Assembly (NCBI RefSeq): GCF_018882205.1
Contig: NZ_JACVOU010000002.1
Coordinates: forward strand, 372,001 to 436,000
Reading direction: 5' to 3'
Length of the DNA stretch: 64,000 nt
DNA from: Polynucleobacter bastaniensis
GTDB lineage: Bacteria; Pseudomonadota; Gammaproteobacteria; Burkholderiales; Burkholderiaceae
How positions within the stretch are numbered: the stretch's first letter is position 1; each line of letters opens with the position of its first letter. This document shows positions 52,991 to 62,490 of this stretch, piece by piece. Position numbers and translations under genes: made by a program. The notes beneath the pieces are model-generated. The model saw nothing but the letters and a program-made list of their open reading frames with translations, had not been told where the DNA came from and did not search any database.

Positions 52991-53362
52991 ATGAAAATTT
53001 ACGAATGGATTACAGCAGCCGAAAAAGGAATTTTGATTCTCATTGCATTCTTTACTATTTTTAGTGTTGGCATAGAGATGTATAACGTTCTTCTCAATGG
53101 AAAAATCACCTTAACTGATCTGTTGCTCATGTTCATTTATGCCGAGGTGCTGGGCATGGTGGCAGCCTTCTATAAATACAACAAGATTCCAATTACTATT
53201 CCCATCTTTATTGCCATCACAGCGCTGTGTAGGCTTATTATTTTGCAGGGTAAGGGAATTAGTACGATTGACTTGATATATGAGAGTGGGGCGGTATTGT
53301 TGTTAGCTCTCTCAGCGATCATCATCAAAAAAGCTATGAGCACTTCGGATTCAGAGGCTTAA
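52991..53362 (+). CDS. PsiE-like membrane protein
   Basis: 123 residues with four membrane helices, matching the PsiE family (phosphate-starvation-inducible protein E): an N-terminal EKGILILIAFFTIFSV helix, LTDLLLMFIYAEVLGMV, and KYNKIPITIPIFIAITALCR. AGGTG lies before the ATG. Function of the family is not known. It lies 55 bases after the SCHIC-type gene on the same strand and may be co-transcribed with it. Confidence 0.8.
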   Translation: MKIYEWITAAEKGILILIAFFTIFSVGIEMYNVLLNGKITLTDLLLMFIYAEVLGMVAAFYKYNKIPITIPIFIAITALCRLIILQGKGISTIDLIYESGAVLLLALSAIIIKKAMSTSDSEA

Positions 53363-53405
53363 AACCCCTTAATTGATGATGACTAGAAGCCTAGATCAGC
53401 TCCGC

Positions 53406-54272
53406 TCAGGCCTCAAAACTCTTTAACAAAAATGAAGCGCCACTATCTTGTCCCAGCGCCTTCACAAGAATAGGCAGGCTTTCAAAAAGCTGCTTTTCAA
53501 GAGTCCATGGTGGATTGATGATGAACATCCCGCTAGCCTGAAGTCGGCGCTCTTTTGGGGCATTCTCAACCCGTAACTCAGCTTGTAACCAGGAGCGTTT
53601 GTGGGCTGCCACAATTTTTTTCATATGATCCGGCAGAGCAGCGGATTCTCTTCTGGAGAGGCAGGGATACCAGACTGCGTAGCAGCCGGTAGCGAAACGA
53701 TGTAAAGCCTCTTCGATGGCAGTATCGAGATAGCGATAGTCCTGCTTATCCTCATAAGAGGGGTCAATCAATACGAGGCCGCGCCTACTAGGTGGCGGCA
53801 TTAAGCCTTTCAGTCTTGCAAAGCTATCTTCTGCATAAATATCGACTTGCTTAGACTGCTTGAGTTGGCTGATATTGTGGCGCAAGATATCAATCTCTTT
53901 AGGGTGCAACTCAAAGAGCTTCAGGCGATCTTGGGATCTCAGTAGATGTGCCAAGATAAATGGAGAGCCAGGATAGACGGCTATCTCATGATCGGTATTC
54001 TCGGAACGCACGTGTTCGAGATAATTAGCTATTCCAGGACTAACTGAATTACTCTCTGCAAATTTAGCTAAGCGATAAATGCCTTGATCAGCTTCTTTGC
54101 TGACGGTTGCAAAGCCATCAATCAGGCTATAGATGCCAGCACCAGCATGCGTATCGACAATAGTCAAAGCGCCAGGCTTTTCTTGTAAATATTCAACTAA
54201 ATGAATCATCACCAGATGCTTCAGAATATCGGCATGACTACCCGCATGAAAAGCATGGCGATAACTAAACAT
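53406..54272 (-). CDS. rlmJ: 23S rRNA (adenine(2030)-N6)-methyltransferase RlmJ
   Basis: 288 residues. MFSYRHAFHAGSHADILKHLV is the family start, VDTHAGAGIYSL is the SAM site, and VLIDPSYEDKQDY carries the DPSY catalytic motif. It methylates A2030 of 23S rRNA. It marks the return to ordinary chromosome on this side of the cluster and begins (or ends) a minus-strand run of envelope genes. Confidence 0.93.
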   Translation of the reverse strand: MFSYRHAFHAGSHADILKHLVMIHLVEYLQEKPGALTIVDTHAGAGIYSLIDGFATVSKEADQGIYRLAKFAESNSVSPGIANYLEHVRSENTDHEIAVYPGSPFILAHLLRSQDRLKLFELHPKEIDILRHNISQLKQSKQVDIYAEDSFARLKGLMPPPSRRGLVLIDPSYEDKQDYRYLDTAIEEALHRFATGCYAVWYPCLSRRESAALPDHMKKIVAAHKRSWLQAELRVENAPKERRLQASGMFIINPPWTLEKQLFESLPILVKALGQDSGASFLLKSFEA

Positions 54273-54274
54273 CG

Positions 54275-55072
54275 TTATATAGCCTTAGGTTTTTGCGCTT
54301 TGATAAACAGAGCTAAAGTAATGCTAATTAATGCTACACAAGCATATTGCAAAGACTGATTGAGTTCTGAGTCTAGGATTTGCGTCAGGAGAACATAGAT
54401 GGTTGCCACTCCGCCCAGCGCAAGCAAGCGAGGCCCGATCTGATTAGGTGCCATCTGCTTCTCTGGAATCAACCCAGCCAATATTGCTCCCAGCATTCCT
54501 GACCACAGTCCAATTGCGCAGCCCGCCAGAACATCAGTGAGCCAGTGAGCGCCAAGCGCATTTCGAGAGATGCCTGAAAAACCCGCAATGATGAAGATCC
54601 ACCACAAAGAGCTTCTTTTATCTCGATCGCTAGCAAAGTAGATTCCAGAAACTACCGCAAAAGCAGTCAGCGTATGACCAGAGGGCATTGCTTTATGCAA
54701 TAGAGGCTCACCGATGCGATAAAAGTCTTCTAAAGCCAATACTCCAGCAGGACGCGGAAGATCTAATAGAGGCTTAATGATTTGACTGATGGCACCACCA
54801 ATCAAGGATGCCAGCAGTCCAGCACCCAGCAATCGAGGTGCTAACAGTAAGAGAGGAAAGCACAATGCAAAGATGCCCCAGCCATTACCGATAAAAGTCA
54901 GCCAGGTCCAAAAAGTATCTGGAAGTAATTGGGTGTAGCGATTAATAAATAAAAATGTCGGTGTTTGTAATTCACCAAAGTAAATGGCGATTGCTAGACT
55001 CAGTGGCAGAAGCGGAACACACCAAACTCCAATTGATGCAATTGCTAAAGCCGATTTGCGCTGCTCAGCCAT
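54275..55072 (-). CDS. PAP2-superfamily membrane phosphatase
   Basis: 265 residues with about six membrane helices. The three acid-phosphatase motifs are LLDLPRPAG, PSGHTLTAF and GAHWLTDVLAG. Such enzymes dephosphorylate lipid or undecaprenyl diphosphates, or lipid A. The neighbours (heptosyltransferase-like, flippase-like and ArnT-like genes) suggest a role in envelope polysaccharide. It lies two bases before rlmJ. Confidence 0.87.
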   Translation of the reverse strand: MAEQRKSALAIASIGVWCVPLLPLSLAIAIYFGELQTPTFLFINRYTQLLPDTFWTWLTFIGNGWGIFALCFPLLLLAPRLLGAGLLASLIGGAISQIIKPLLDLPRPAGVLALEDFYRIGEPLLHKAMPSGHTLTAFAVVSGIYFASDRDKRSSLWWIFIIAGFSGISRNALGAHWLTDVLAGCAIGLWSGMLGAILAGLIPEKQMAPNQIGPRLLALGGVATIYVLLTQILDSELNQSLQYACVALISITLALFIKAQKPKAI

Positions 55073-55077
55073 GCGAC

Positions 55078-56337
55078 TTAATGCACCCGCTCTTGATCGG
55101 CTTCATTTAATTGATGCGCCATCTTTTCTAGCACCTGAGCAACCGTAATGGCTTGCATGCAGACATTGTCATGGCACGGTGTTTTGCGATGATTGGCTGC
55201 ACTAACGCAGGGTGAACATGCTAGATTAGCAGTGATGGCAATCGATTTACCAATGGAGCCGTACAAAGCCGGCGTTTCTGGTCCAAAAAGGACAACTGTT
55301 CGCAATGAAGTAACGGCGGAGAAGTGACCAGGCCCAGAATCATTGGTTACCATCACATCAGACAGGGTGTAAAGCGGGGGTAATTCTGCAAAGCTCACTT
55401 GGCCTGCAAAGTTCAGCGCATTTTTAACATTGGCAACTGCGCGGACTTTTTCAACATAGTCAAATTCAGCTGGAGAGCCAGTGATCAGAATGAGATCATT
55501 TGGATAGCGTTGATTTAATCCCTGAATCAGCTCAGAAAAGCGCTGTTGAGACCAGCGCCTTTGTGGCAACAGATCACTGGCATTGGGGTTGACCAAAATG
55601 AGGCGTTGCTTACCTTGCTTAAACGTAATACCAAAAGTCGCACTCAGTTTCTCAATGCGCTCACGAACTTTGCTCAATACCACTGGATCAATTACCGCTT
55701 GCTCTAAGTGAACTTCTGAATCTGCAATCTGGATTTTGCTAAATGGCACTTCAATCTCTTTAGCAAATGCCGCATGAATCAGGGAGAGGAAATTCTTGGT
55801 AATGTGGATGTGTGGGTTGTAATGAACCTTACGAGTCAACATAAAGCCACGCCACAAGCCTTCACCATGAAAGATGTGATAACCCACACGACGGCGTGCG
55901 CCACACAGACCGGTAAGTAAAGCGGTAAAGCGAGAGAATAACTCCAAATCAATCACGGTATCAATACGATGCTGATGAGCTAATAGTAAAAATTTCAGCG
56001 TATCTTTAATTAAGCCGCCTAAGCTAGAAGAATCAATCGTAAAGATGTTCTCGGGCTTCACGGTATTCAATAGAGTGAGGCTGGCTCGATTGCTTTTAAA
56101 GATCAGAAAAAATAACTCAGCGCCACGAGCTTGTGCATTGCGCATGGCAGGATCAACCAAGATTGCGCTACCCATTTCGGATAACTCAATAAAGAGTAAT
56201 TTTTGGGGTACTTCTGGGCTACGAGAAAAAATATTCTTCATGCCATCGATCAGAGCAACGACTGGACTTGCTATCGCGCAAAGTGGCACTCCGACCCAGT
56301 GGTCAATCGCACGCATGGTGTTGACGCTAATAGTCAT
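55078..56337 (-). CDS. Glycosyltransferase family 9 (heptosyltransferase-like)
   Basis: 419 residues with a GT-B fold. The C-terminal nucleotide-sugar part shows TNDSGPGHFSAVTSLRTVVLFGPE (family 9 signature), and LVNPNASDLLPQRRW leads the second domain. A Cys-rich end (CSPCVSAANHRKTPCHDNVC) is common in this subgroup. It probably adds heptose or a related sugar to lipopolysaccharide core; the acceptor is not determinable here. Confidence 0.85.
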   Translation of the reverse strand: MTISVNTMRAIDHWVGVPLCAIASPVVALIDGMKNIFSRSPEVPQKLLFIELSEMGSAILVDPAMRNAQARGAELFFLIFKSNRASLTLLNTVKPENIFTIDSSSLGGLIKDTLKFLLLAHQHRIDTVIDLELFSRFTALLTGLCGARRRVGYHIFHGEGLWRGFMLTRKVHYNPHIHITKNFLSLIHAAFAKEIEVPFSKIQIADSEVHLEQAVIDPVVLSKVRERIEKLSATFGITFKQGKQRLILVNPNASDLLPQRRWSQQRFSELIQGLNQRYPNDLILITGSPAEFDYVEKVRAVANVKNALNFAGQVSFAELPPLYTLSDVMVTNDSGPGHFSAVTSLRTVVLFGPETPALYGSIGKSIAITANLACSPCVSAANHRKTPCHDNVCMQAITVAQVLEKMAHQLNEADQERVH

Positions 56338-56356
56338 AGTGGGACTCTAAAAAGAA

Positions 56357-57400
56357 TTATTTCCGTTTTAATAAAAAGTAAGCGCCAGGTAATACTGATA
56401 AGACGGTAATGGCGCCATAACTAATGGACGCTAGTACTGTCATAGATGGACTAACGCCCCATAGTGCCAGTACAGAAGAGAGTGTAGCTTCACGCAAGCC
56501 CCAGCCAGAGATACTGATTGGCAGCATTAATAAAAGACTCAAGGCAGGCAAGCCAATCATGAGGGCTTCAATCGGTGCATCAACTCCATAGGCTTTGAGG
56601 CAGAAGAGCAGCGTCAGAATAGTGAGAGAGTGAATGCCAATTGCAAATGCGGCTTGAGCTACATTCATGGGCCAAGAAAAAGCGAGCTTGATGCCAGGTA
56701 GTGCGTGATTCATTTGTATGCGGCCTAGTAATTGTTGCAATAAATTGCAGCTAGGTCCCCATGCCAAAATAGCGGCGAGCAATAAACCTGCCGCCACCAT
56801 GATGCCGGTGACTGCATATCCTAAATCAGTGCCCCAGGCGGCTAAGGTCGCGCCACCCAAAATGAGACCAAGTCCGCCCAGTAAATTATTTCCCGCTAAG
56901 CCCAGCAAGCGATCCACTAACACCATGGAAAAACTCAAACGCAGCTTAGGAGTTGCGTGCTCTAGATCAACTGAGTGATGCAGCTCCTCATCAAGCTCCT
57001 TCGCCTCAGTCAACTTACCGCTACTATTTAAGTGAGTAGCAGTAATGGCGCGATAACTGTCGCCCCCGAGCGTACTAGGTAAGCCTTGATTGATGAGTCC
57101 GCCAGCAAAGTAGAGTGAAACAAAATTAGCGAGACTTCCCTGAAAGCCAACCTTGCGCATCAAAAATCCCCAGCGTAGCCCACCACAAACAAACGCTGAG
57201 ATCATGGTTAATGTGGCCGCTAAAAACCACCAAGGTCGCATCTGAATATCGGAATCCAAGAGAGCGTGCCAATCAATTCCGCTGGTAGCCTTCCAAAGAA
57301 GAGCGACCGACAACAAAATGCGAATTGTGGGCCAAGCCCGCTTGAGGATTACTTTCCACCCAGATGTGGCTTTGGGGGTGGCTTGGGGTTGTGAACTCAT
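56357..57400 (-). CDS. Flippase-like membrane protein (lysylphosphatidylglycerol synthase TM family)
   Basis: 347 residues, about eight membrane helices, matching the integral-membrane family that includes the MprF membrane part and AglD-like proteins. Family pieces include GGLRWGFLMRKVG, YFAGGLINQGLPSTLGGDSYRA and MLPISISGWGLREA. There is no C-terminal aminoacyltransferase domain. It probably moves a lipid-linked molecule. It is 19 bases from the glycosyltransferase gene. Confidence 0.82.
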   Translation of the reverse strand: MSSQPQATPKATSGWKVILKRAWPTIRILLSVALLWKATSGIDWHALLDSDIQMRPWWFLAATLTMISAFVCGGLRWGFLMRKVGFQGSLANFVSLYFAGGLINQGLPSTLGGDSYRAITATHLNSSGKLTEAKELDEELHHSVDLEHATPKLRLSFSMVLVDRLLGLAGNNLLGGLGLILGGATLAAWGTDLGYAVTGIMVAAGLLLAAILAWGPSCNLLQQLLGRIQMNHALPGIKLAFSWPMNVAQAAFAIGIHSLTILTLLFCLKAYGVDAPIEALMIGLPALSLLLMLPISISGWGLREATLSSVLALWGVSPSMTVLASISYGAITVLSVLPGAYFLLKRK

Positions 57401-57448
57401 AGGCGTAAGGATAATGCCTACGGCTCCTAAGGTCTTGAATTTGGGGAA

Positions 57449-58945
57449 TTAAGGTGCCACACCAGCATCCTGCCAGTTCCGGCAGAGGCTGTAGTCAAAT
57501 TTAGATAAAACCTGCCCAAATCGAATAATTTCTAGCTGGTCCAGTGGTTCACAGACTTCAAAGGCTAAATTTTGGCCGATAGGTGGACTAAAACTCATTC
57601 CCGACCAGTTAATCAGTAAGACGTTTGCACCGGCCGGCAATTGCCCAAACCAAAGGTCAAACTGATCCTGTCTTTGGTCCAGCACAAAGACTGGGAGAGC
57701 TTGCGCGTACCAGGCAGCACGACTGCCTAGAGTCCAGTTTTGCACTGCAATTCCGTTCGCCTTAGTGGCTTGCGCTAATTGAGCTGCTTTCTGGCCAGCA
57801 AGCTTCCAGCCATAGAGATCAGCAATGGGGTTGGATTTCACTGCTGAGCTAGTAAAGCCTCCAGCCAACACAAAGCCAAAACTGAGCAAACAAATCACTA
57901 ACTGCCCAACTAGCAATATCCGAATTGCCATGCGACGTTGCACAGCCCATGCTTTAGCTAGACCAATGCCGGCAAATGGTGCAAGACAAAACCAGGCAGG
58001 CGTAGTCCAGTGGGGCAGACTACCTCCACCAGATAGTGCGGCAAAAATTACAAAAGGAATTATGAAGAAACTCAGCAGAGCAATCAGAACCCACTTGTGC
58101 GAGTGGAGGCAATGCCTTAAAAAAGTATAGGCACCCAAAAGCAAGAGGAGTCCAAAGCAGGCAATCTGGATGCCTACAAAGGCGCCGACTTTGCGCCACG
58201 CCCAAGCGCCACCACTGCCATGAGCAATTTGATATTTGAACGAGATCCAATCATTGACCCAATTCCAATAGAGCACAGGACTAATCATGATCAAGGCAAT
58301 CGCTACTGCAAGCCAAAAACCAGTCTTAGTAATCCAGACTTTTTTGGGCGAGGCCAACAATACGAAGAGCAAAGCAAATGCAGTAAACGCAGCGGTGTAC
58401 TTACTCAGACCTGCCAAGCCCAGTAACAAGCCAGTAATGATCCAGTCCGCAATGGTGAACTGATCTTTACGAGTCCAACGTAAGGCCATCAACATCAAGC
58501 CAAGACTTAAGGGGGCAAGCAGGGTGTCAGGCAAAAGGCCGATTGCTAAAACGTGGGGCAATGGCGCGGCAATGATGGCCAAGACAGCCATCAACCCACA
58601 CAGGTTTGCGGAGGGAAGGGCGGTAGTGAGGTAGCCTGCATTACGCCCTTGTATCAAGTGATGAATTTCAAGGCTTACTCGATACACCAAGAAAGCGGAG
58701 AGCACCCAGAGCAGTTCGGGAATTAAGCGAATAATTCCCTCGGATGAAGTTAGGTTAACCAGCGGCCACTGAATCCAGCCCACTAGTGGCGGGTGATCAA
58801 AATAACTCCAGGCAAGATGTTTTGCATATAAAGCGTAGTGGGCTTCATCGACAGAAAACTCAATCGAGAAACCCAGAGCAAAATGCACTAGTGCAGCAAT
58901 GCAGATGCTGATGACGGCCCAGCTTGAGGGTGATTGGTGACGCAT
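57449..58945 (-). CDS. ArnT/PMT-like membrane glycosyltransferase (GT-C fold, family 39)
   Basis: 498 residues with about 11 membrane helices. The first loop has FSVDEAHYALYAKHLAWSYFDHPPLVGW, holding the acidic catalytic residue and the DHPP motif of dolichyl/undecaprenyl-phosphate-sugar transferases. The C-terminus is a soluble periplasmic part. It probably transfers a sugar from undecaprenyl phosphate to an envelope acceptor. It is divergent from the DUF3047 gene. Confidence 0.85.
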   Translation of the reverse strand: MRHQSPSSWAVISICIAALVHFALGFSIEFSVDEAHYALYAKHLAWSYFDHPPLVGWIQWPLVNLTSSEGIIRLIPELLWVLSAFLVYRVSLEIHHLIQGRNAGYLTTALPSANLCGLMAVLAIIAAPLPHVLAIGLLPDTLLAPLSLGLMLMALRWTRKDQFTIADWIITGLLLGLAGLSKYTAAFTAFALLFVLLASPKKVWITKTGFWLAVAIALIMISPVLYWNWVNDWISFKYQIAHGSGGAWAWRKVGAFVGIQIACFGLLLLLGAYTFLRHCLHSHKWVLIALLSFFIIPFVIFAALSGGGSLPHWTTPAWFCLAPFAGIGLAKAWAVQRRMAIRILLVGQLVICLLSFGFVLAGGFTSSAVKSNPIADLYGWKLAGQKAAQLAQATKANGIAVQNWTLGSRAAWYAQALPVFVLDQRQDQFDLWFGQLPAGANVLLINWSGMSFSPPIGQNLAFEVCEPLDQLEIIRFGQVLSKFDYSLCRNWQDAGVAP

Positions 58946-58993
58946 TTGATGATTTTAGACTTAAGCAAGCCATTCTTTGGGACAATCAAGCGA

Positions 58994-59800
58994 ATGCTGA
59001 TAAAAATTCCTTTTCGATCCCTGTTACTTGTGCCTATGATAGCCATCTCCCTAGCGGGCTGTGCAGGCTTGACTGGAAACTCGATTGAGAATGAGGCGGG
59101 GCAGCCATTCAATGCGGATCAGTTACAAGCTCAAGAGGATTTACCTAAGTTCTCTGCTGAAAAGCCGCATGCTGGTATGCCGGATGGTTGGCATTTCTAT
59201 CGCATCGCACCGTATAAAAAGAACACGCTTTACCGCCTTGAAAATTATCAAGGTCGTACCGTACTTGCTGCCAATTCCAAAACCTCAGCATCTGGTCTCG
59301 CGGTAAAACTTCGCCCCCGCTCAGCGCAGAACTTATGGTTGCAATGGGAGTGGAAGGCGATAGGTGCAATACCACAAGCAGATAATGCAGATAGTCAGCA
59401 TGACGATGCACCACTGCGTATCTTGGTAGCCTTTGATGGTAATAAATCCAAACTTCCCCTTAAGGAAAAACTCACCTTTGAGATGGCTAGCTTAATTAGC
59501 GGTCAAGAAATGCCTTACGCCACAGTAATGTATATCTGGTCAGGTAAGAATTCAGTCAACACAGTTTTGAACAATGCCCATACTTCTCGTGTAAAGATGA
59601 TTGTGGTGGACTCTGGTTCAGATAGTTTGGGTGAGTGGCGCAAGCACGAGCGAGATTTAGCGGCGGACTACAAGCTAGCCTATGGAGAAGCGCCAGGTAA
59701 TGTTATTGGTATCGCACTGCTTACTGATACAGACAACACAAAATCAGAGGCCCGTGCTCTTTACGGCGATATTGAATTACTGCGTAAGAATTCTAAATAG
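58994..59800 (+). CDS. DUF3047 lipoprotein
   Basis: 268 residues from ATG 58994; a longer frame from 58934 would overlap the divergent gene and spoil the signal peptide. The lipobox is SLAGC about 20 residues in. The mature part matches DUF3047: WHFYRIAP, TVLAANSKTSASGL, LQWEWKA, PLRILVAFDG and VIGIALLTDTDNT. Function is unknown; the fold is probably a beta-sandwich carbohydrate-binding type. Confidence 0.83.
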   Translation: MLIKIPFRSLLLVPMIAISLAGCAGLTGNSIENEAGQPFNADQLQAQEDLPKFSAEKPHAGMPDGWHFYRIAPYKKNTLYRLENYQGRTVLAANSKTSASGLAVKLRPRSAQNLWLQWEWKAIGAIPQADNADSQHDDAPLRILVAFDGNKSKLPLKEKLTFEMASLISGQEMPYATVMYIWSGKNSVNTVLNNAHTSRVKMIVVDSGSDSLGEWRKHERDLAADYKLAYGEAPGNVIGIALLTDTDNTKSEARALYGDIELLRKNSK

Positions 59801-59804
59801 CCTA

Positions 59805-62090
59805 TCAATTCTGAGGCCGCCAGCGCTTTAAGAGCAGAGCATTACTCAATACACAAAAGCTGGAGAGTGCCATTGCACTGCCCGCTAGCATGGGCGACAA
59901 ATAACCTAAAGCTGCCATTGGAATGCCAATCGTATTAAATGCAAATGCCCAAAATAAATTTTGCCTAATCTTATTCCAAGTTTTCTTAGAGATATCAATT
60001 GCATCAGCCACCAAAGTAGGATCGCCACGTATTAAGGTGATACCAGCCGCTTGCATTGCTACATCAGTTCCAGTAGACATCGCCATACCCACATCCGCCA
60101 TCGCCAATGCCGGAGCATCATTCACGCCATCACCAATCATCGCGACATATTGTTTCTGAAGTGCAGGCGGATTTTGCAGCTGTTGAATCATGTGTGCTTT
60201 ATCGCTTGGCAGGATTTGTGCAAAAACTTCATCAATGCCAATGATTTTTCCCACGCGAGTAGCAGCGGCTAAATTATCACCAGACAGCATTACTGTCCGA
60301 ATATGTAATGCATGTAATGCATCGACCGCTGATTTTGCATTGGGCTTCAGTTCATCCCCAAAAGCAATTACAGCAATTGGTAAGGGCAACCCACTACTTT
60401 CACTACCCGAGCTCATCAATACGGAAACAGTTTGACCTTGTTCAAAATAAGGCTGTGCTTTTTGCAAAACGAGTTTGTGCTGGCTGCCGTCCTCGAGAGA
60501 GGCTACGCTCTGCAAACGCATTTTTTGTCCTGCAAAAGGACCGCTACTTGGAATGCCTTCAATTCCAATACCAAGCAAGCTCTTGCTAAATGAGGTGGCA
60601 ATTGGTGCGATGCCTTTTTCCTTTGATGAAGCTAGCAGTGCTTTGGCTAAAGGATGTTCACTGCCTAATTGCAAGCCTGCAGCAGTAGCAAGGATCTGAT
60701 CGGCATCGGCAAGTGATGTATCTAAGGGCAGTAGGGCGAGCATGCGTGGCTTGCCTATCGTTAAGGTACCAGTCTTATCAAAGGCAACGATATTGAGCTT
60801 ATGAGCCAGCTCTAATACTTGAGGATCCTTAATCAAAATACCAAAGCGTGCGGCTATGCCAGTGCCGGCCATGATCGCAGCTGGAGTAGCTAAGCCAAGT
60901 GCGCAAGGACAAGCAATCACTAAGACCGATACGGCGCGTAAGATGGCAATGGAGATGGAGTCTAAGTAAAGCCAGTTGCCTAGGCCTGTTATGAGTGCAA
61001 GCACAATGACGGTCGGCACAAAGATTGCACTCACCTGATCAACCAACTTTTGAATCGGCGCTTTTTGTGTTTGCGCTTCCTCTACCAAGTTAATGATTTG
61101 TGAAAGCACGCTTTCAACACCAACCGCCTGCGCTCTTACTATTAGCGCACCTTCACCATTTAATGCGCCCCCAATGACTTTTGACTCAATGGATTTTTTA
61201 ACGGGCTTGCTTTCGCCGGTGAGTAGGGATTCATCAACATGGCTAGCACCAAAAATAATGACACCATCTACCGGAATGCGTTCACCAGGAAGTATGAAGA
61301 CGCTATCGCCAGGCAGCACTTGCTCTAAAGGTAAGTCGCGATATTGATCGGCGCCAATACCCGCATTTCCCTGAACATCAACGTCAGCGTTTAAAACTTT
61401 GGCATGCTCTAGCCAGAGTTTTTGCAGGGCGCGAATCGCTTCACTGGTTTGTTGCTTGGCGCGTGCCTCTAGCCATTTACCTAACAAGACCATGCAGATG
61501 ATGACCGCTGATCCCTCGAAGTAAAGTTCATGCGGGTGATTTGAAGTGAGCAAGATATAGAGACTGAGTCCATAAGCAGCACTGGTACCCAAGGCAACGA
61601 GTAGGTCCATATTGCCCGCACCAGCTATGATGGATTTATAGCCCGCTACGTAGAAGCGCCATCCCAAAATGAACTGGACTGGTGTGGCTAAGGTGAGCTG
61701 CCACCACCCTGATAAGGACCAATGAATGCCAAAAGGCATGAAGAACATCGGCAAGAAGAGCGGGGCTGACAGGGCAAAACTCAGCATCACTCGGCCTAAG
61801 CCGTCGGCAGCCCAAAATGGCTTGCTAATCTTCTGATCCGGATTGCCCCGAGCGGAGCTTTCTTTAGCTTCGTAACCCGTCTTTTTAACGAGTGCGATGA
61901 TGTCAGAAAGGCTTGATGAGCCTCGATGAACACGAATTCTTGCCTGTTCAGTGGCTAAATTGACGCTAGCGGCCTCTACCCCAGGAATCTTGTCTAAAGC
62001 TTTTTCTACCCGGCCAACACAGGAGGCACAGGTCATCCCATCAATGTCGAGGGTATAAAACTCTGAATTAGACGATTCTGTAGGGCTCAT
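59805..62090 (-). CDS. copA: Copper-translocating P1B-type ATPase CopA
   Basis: 761 residues. One N-terminal heavy-metal domain (DGMTCASCVGRVEK, about 14-80) is followed by eight membrane helices. ACPCALGLATPA is the metal-binding CPC site, DKTGTLTIGK the phosphorylation site, HPLA the P1B histidine and MIGDGVNDAPALA the hinge. It exports Cu(I) from the cytoplasm. It is divergent from a small chaperone gene, a common pairing. Confidence 0.93.
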   Translation of the reverse strand: MSPTESSNSEFYTLDIDGMTCASCVGRVEKALDKIPGVEAASVNLATEQARIRVHRGSSSLSDIIALVKKTGYEAKESSARGNPDQKISKPFWAADGLGRVMLSFALSAPLFLPMFFMPFGIHWSLSGWWQLTLATPVQFILGWRFYVAGYKSIIAGAGNMDLLVALGTSAAYGLSLYILLTSNHPHELYFEGSAVIICMVLLGKWLEARAKQQTSEAIRALQKLWLEHAKVLNADVDVQGNAGIGADQYRDLPLEQVLPGDSVFILPGERIPVDGVIIFGASHVDESLLTGESKPVKKSIESKVIGGALNGEGALIVRAQAVGVESVLSQIINLVEEAQTQKAPIQKLVDQVSAIFVPTVIVLALITGLGNWLYLDSISIAILRAVSVLVIACPCALGLATPAAIMAGTGIAARFGILIKDPQVLELAHKLNIVAFDKTGTLTIGKPRMLALLPLDTSLADADQILATAAGLQLGSEHPLAKALLASSKEKGIAPIATSFSKSLLGIGIEGIPSSGPFAGQKMRLQSVASLEDGSQHKLVLQKAQPYFEQGQTVSVLMSSGSESSGLPLPIAVIAFGDELKPNAKSAVDALHALHIRTVMLSGDNLAAATRVGKIIGIDEVFAQILPSDKAHMIQQLQNPPALQKQYVAMIGDGVNDAPALAMADVGMAMSTGTDVAMQAAGITLIRGDPTLVADAIDISKKTWNKIRQNLFWAFAFNTIGIPMAALGYLSPMLAGSAMALSSFCVLSNALLLKRWRPQN

Positions 62091-62163
62091 GTAGAAGATA
62101 ATCTACTTGAAGGTGAAAAAAAGCCATTAACAACTGCATTTTGACTGTTTTGAAAGGTTAGCC

Positions 62164-62358
62164 ATGTTTACGCTCAAGGTTTCAGGGATGACTTGTGGTG
62201 CTTGCATCAACGCAGTTACTCGGGCGGTGCAAGCTCAAGATCCTCAGGCTCAGATTCAGGTGGACCTAGCGACTCAGTTGGTCACGCTAGAAACAAGCCT
62301 TTCTCCAGAGCTAGCCTCCGGGCTCATAAGGGAGGCTGGATTCCCAGTTGCACATTAG
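62164..62358 (+). CDS. Heavy-metal-associated domain protein (CopZ-like copper chaperone)
   Basis: 64 residues, one HMA domain. The metal site is GMTCGACINAV near residue 10. It probably carries Cu(I) to the divergently encoded CopA. The length and the lack of other domains fit CopZ. Confidence 0.85.
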   Translation: MFTLKVSGMTCGACINAVTRAVQAQDPQAQIQVDLATQLVTLETSLSPELASGLIREAGFPVAH

Positions 62359-62427
62359 CAATTAATTTTGGTTTTAGCAATTTTTTGCATGTGCGGTTAA
62401 TCTACGCATTATTTGATTTTTCATCAT

Positions 62428-62468
62428 CAGGCTTAATAAAAGAGGTGGAAAAGGCTTTATAAAGCCTG
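62428..62468 (+). promoter_or_regulatory. Palindrome and alternative stems in the apbC leader
   Basis: AGGCTTTATAAAGCCT (62452-62467) is a perfect 16-base palindrome. In addition CAGGCTT (62428-62434) can pair with AAGCCTG (62462-62468), so two exclusive pairings exist. It lies 23 bases before the apbC start. It may be an operator or a small leader switch; neither is proven. Confidence 0.4.
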
Positions 62469-62490
62469 CACTTCCAAATAGGAGAGAGTT

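Noticed and set aside
60190..60699. Several plus-strand frames inside copA
   Set aside because: Shadows of the strongly conserved CopA; Cys/His/Ser-rich translations without family features.
62091..62163. CueR-type operator between copA and the chaperone gene
   Set aside because: Only a half-site like ACCTTC is visible; no full dyad matching the CueR consensus.
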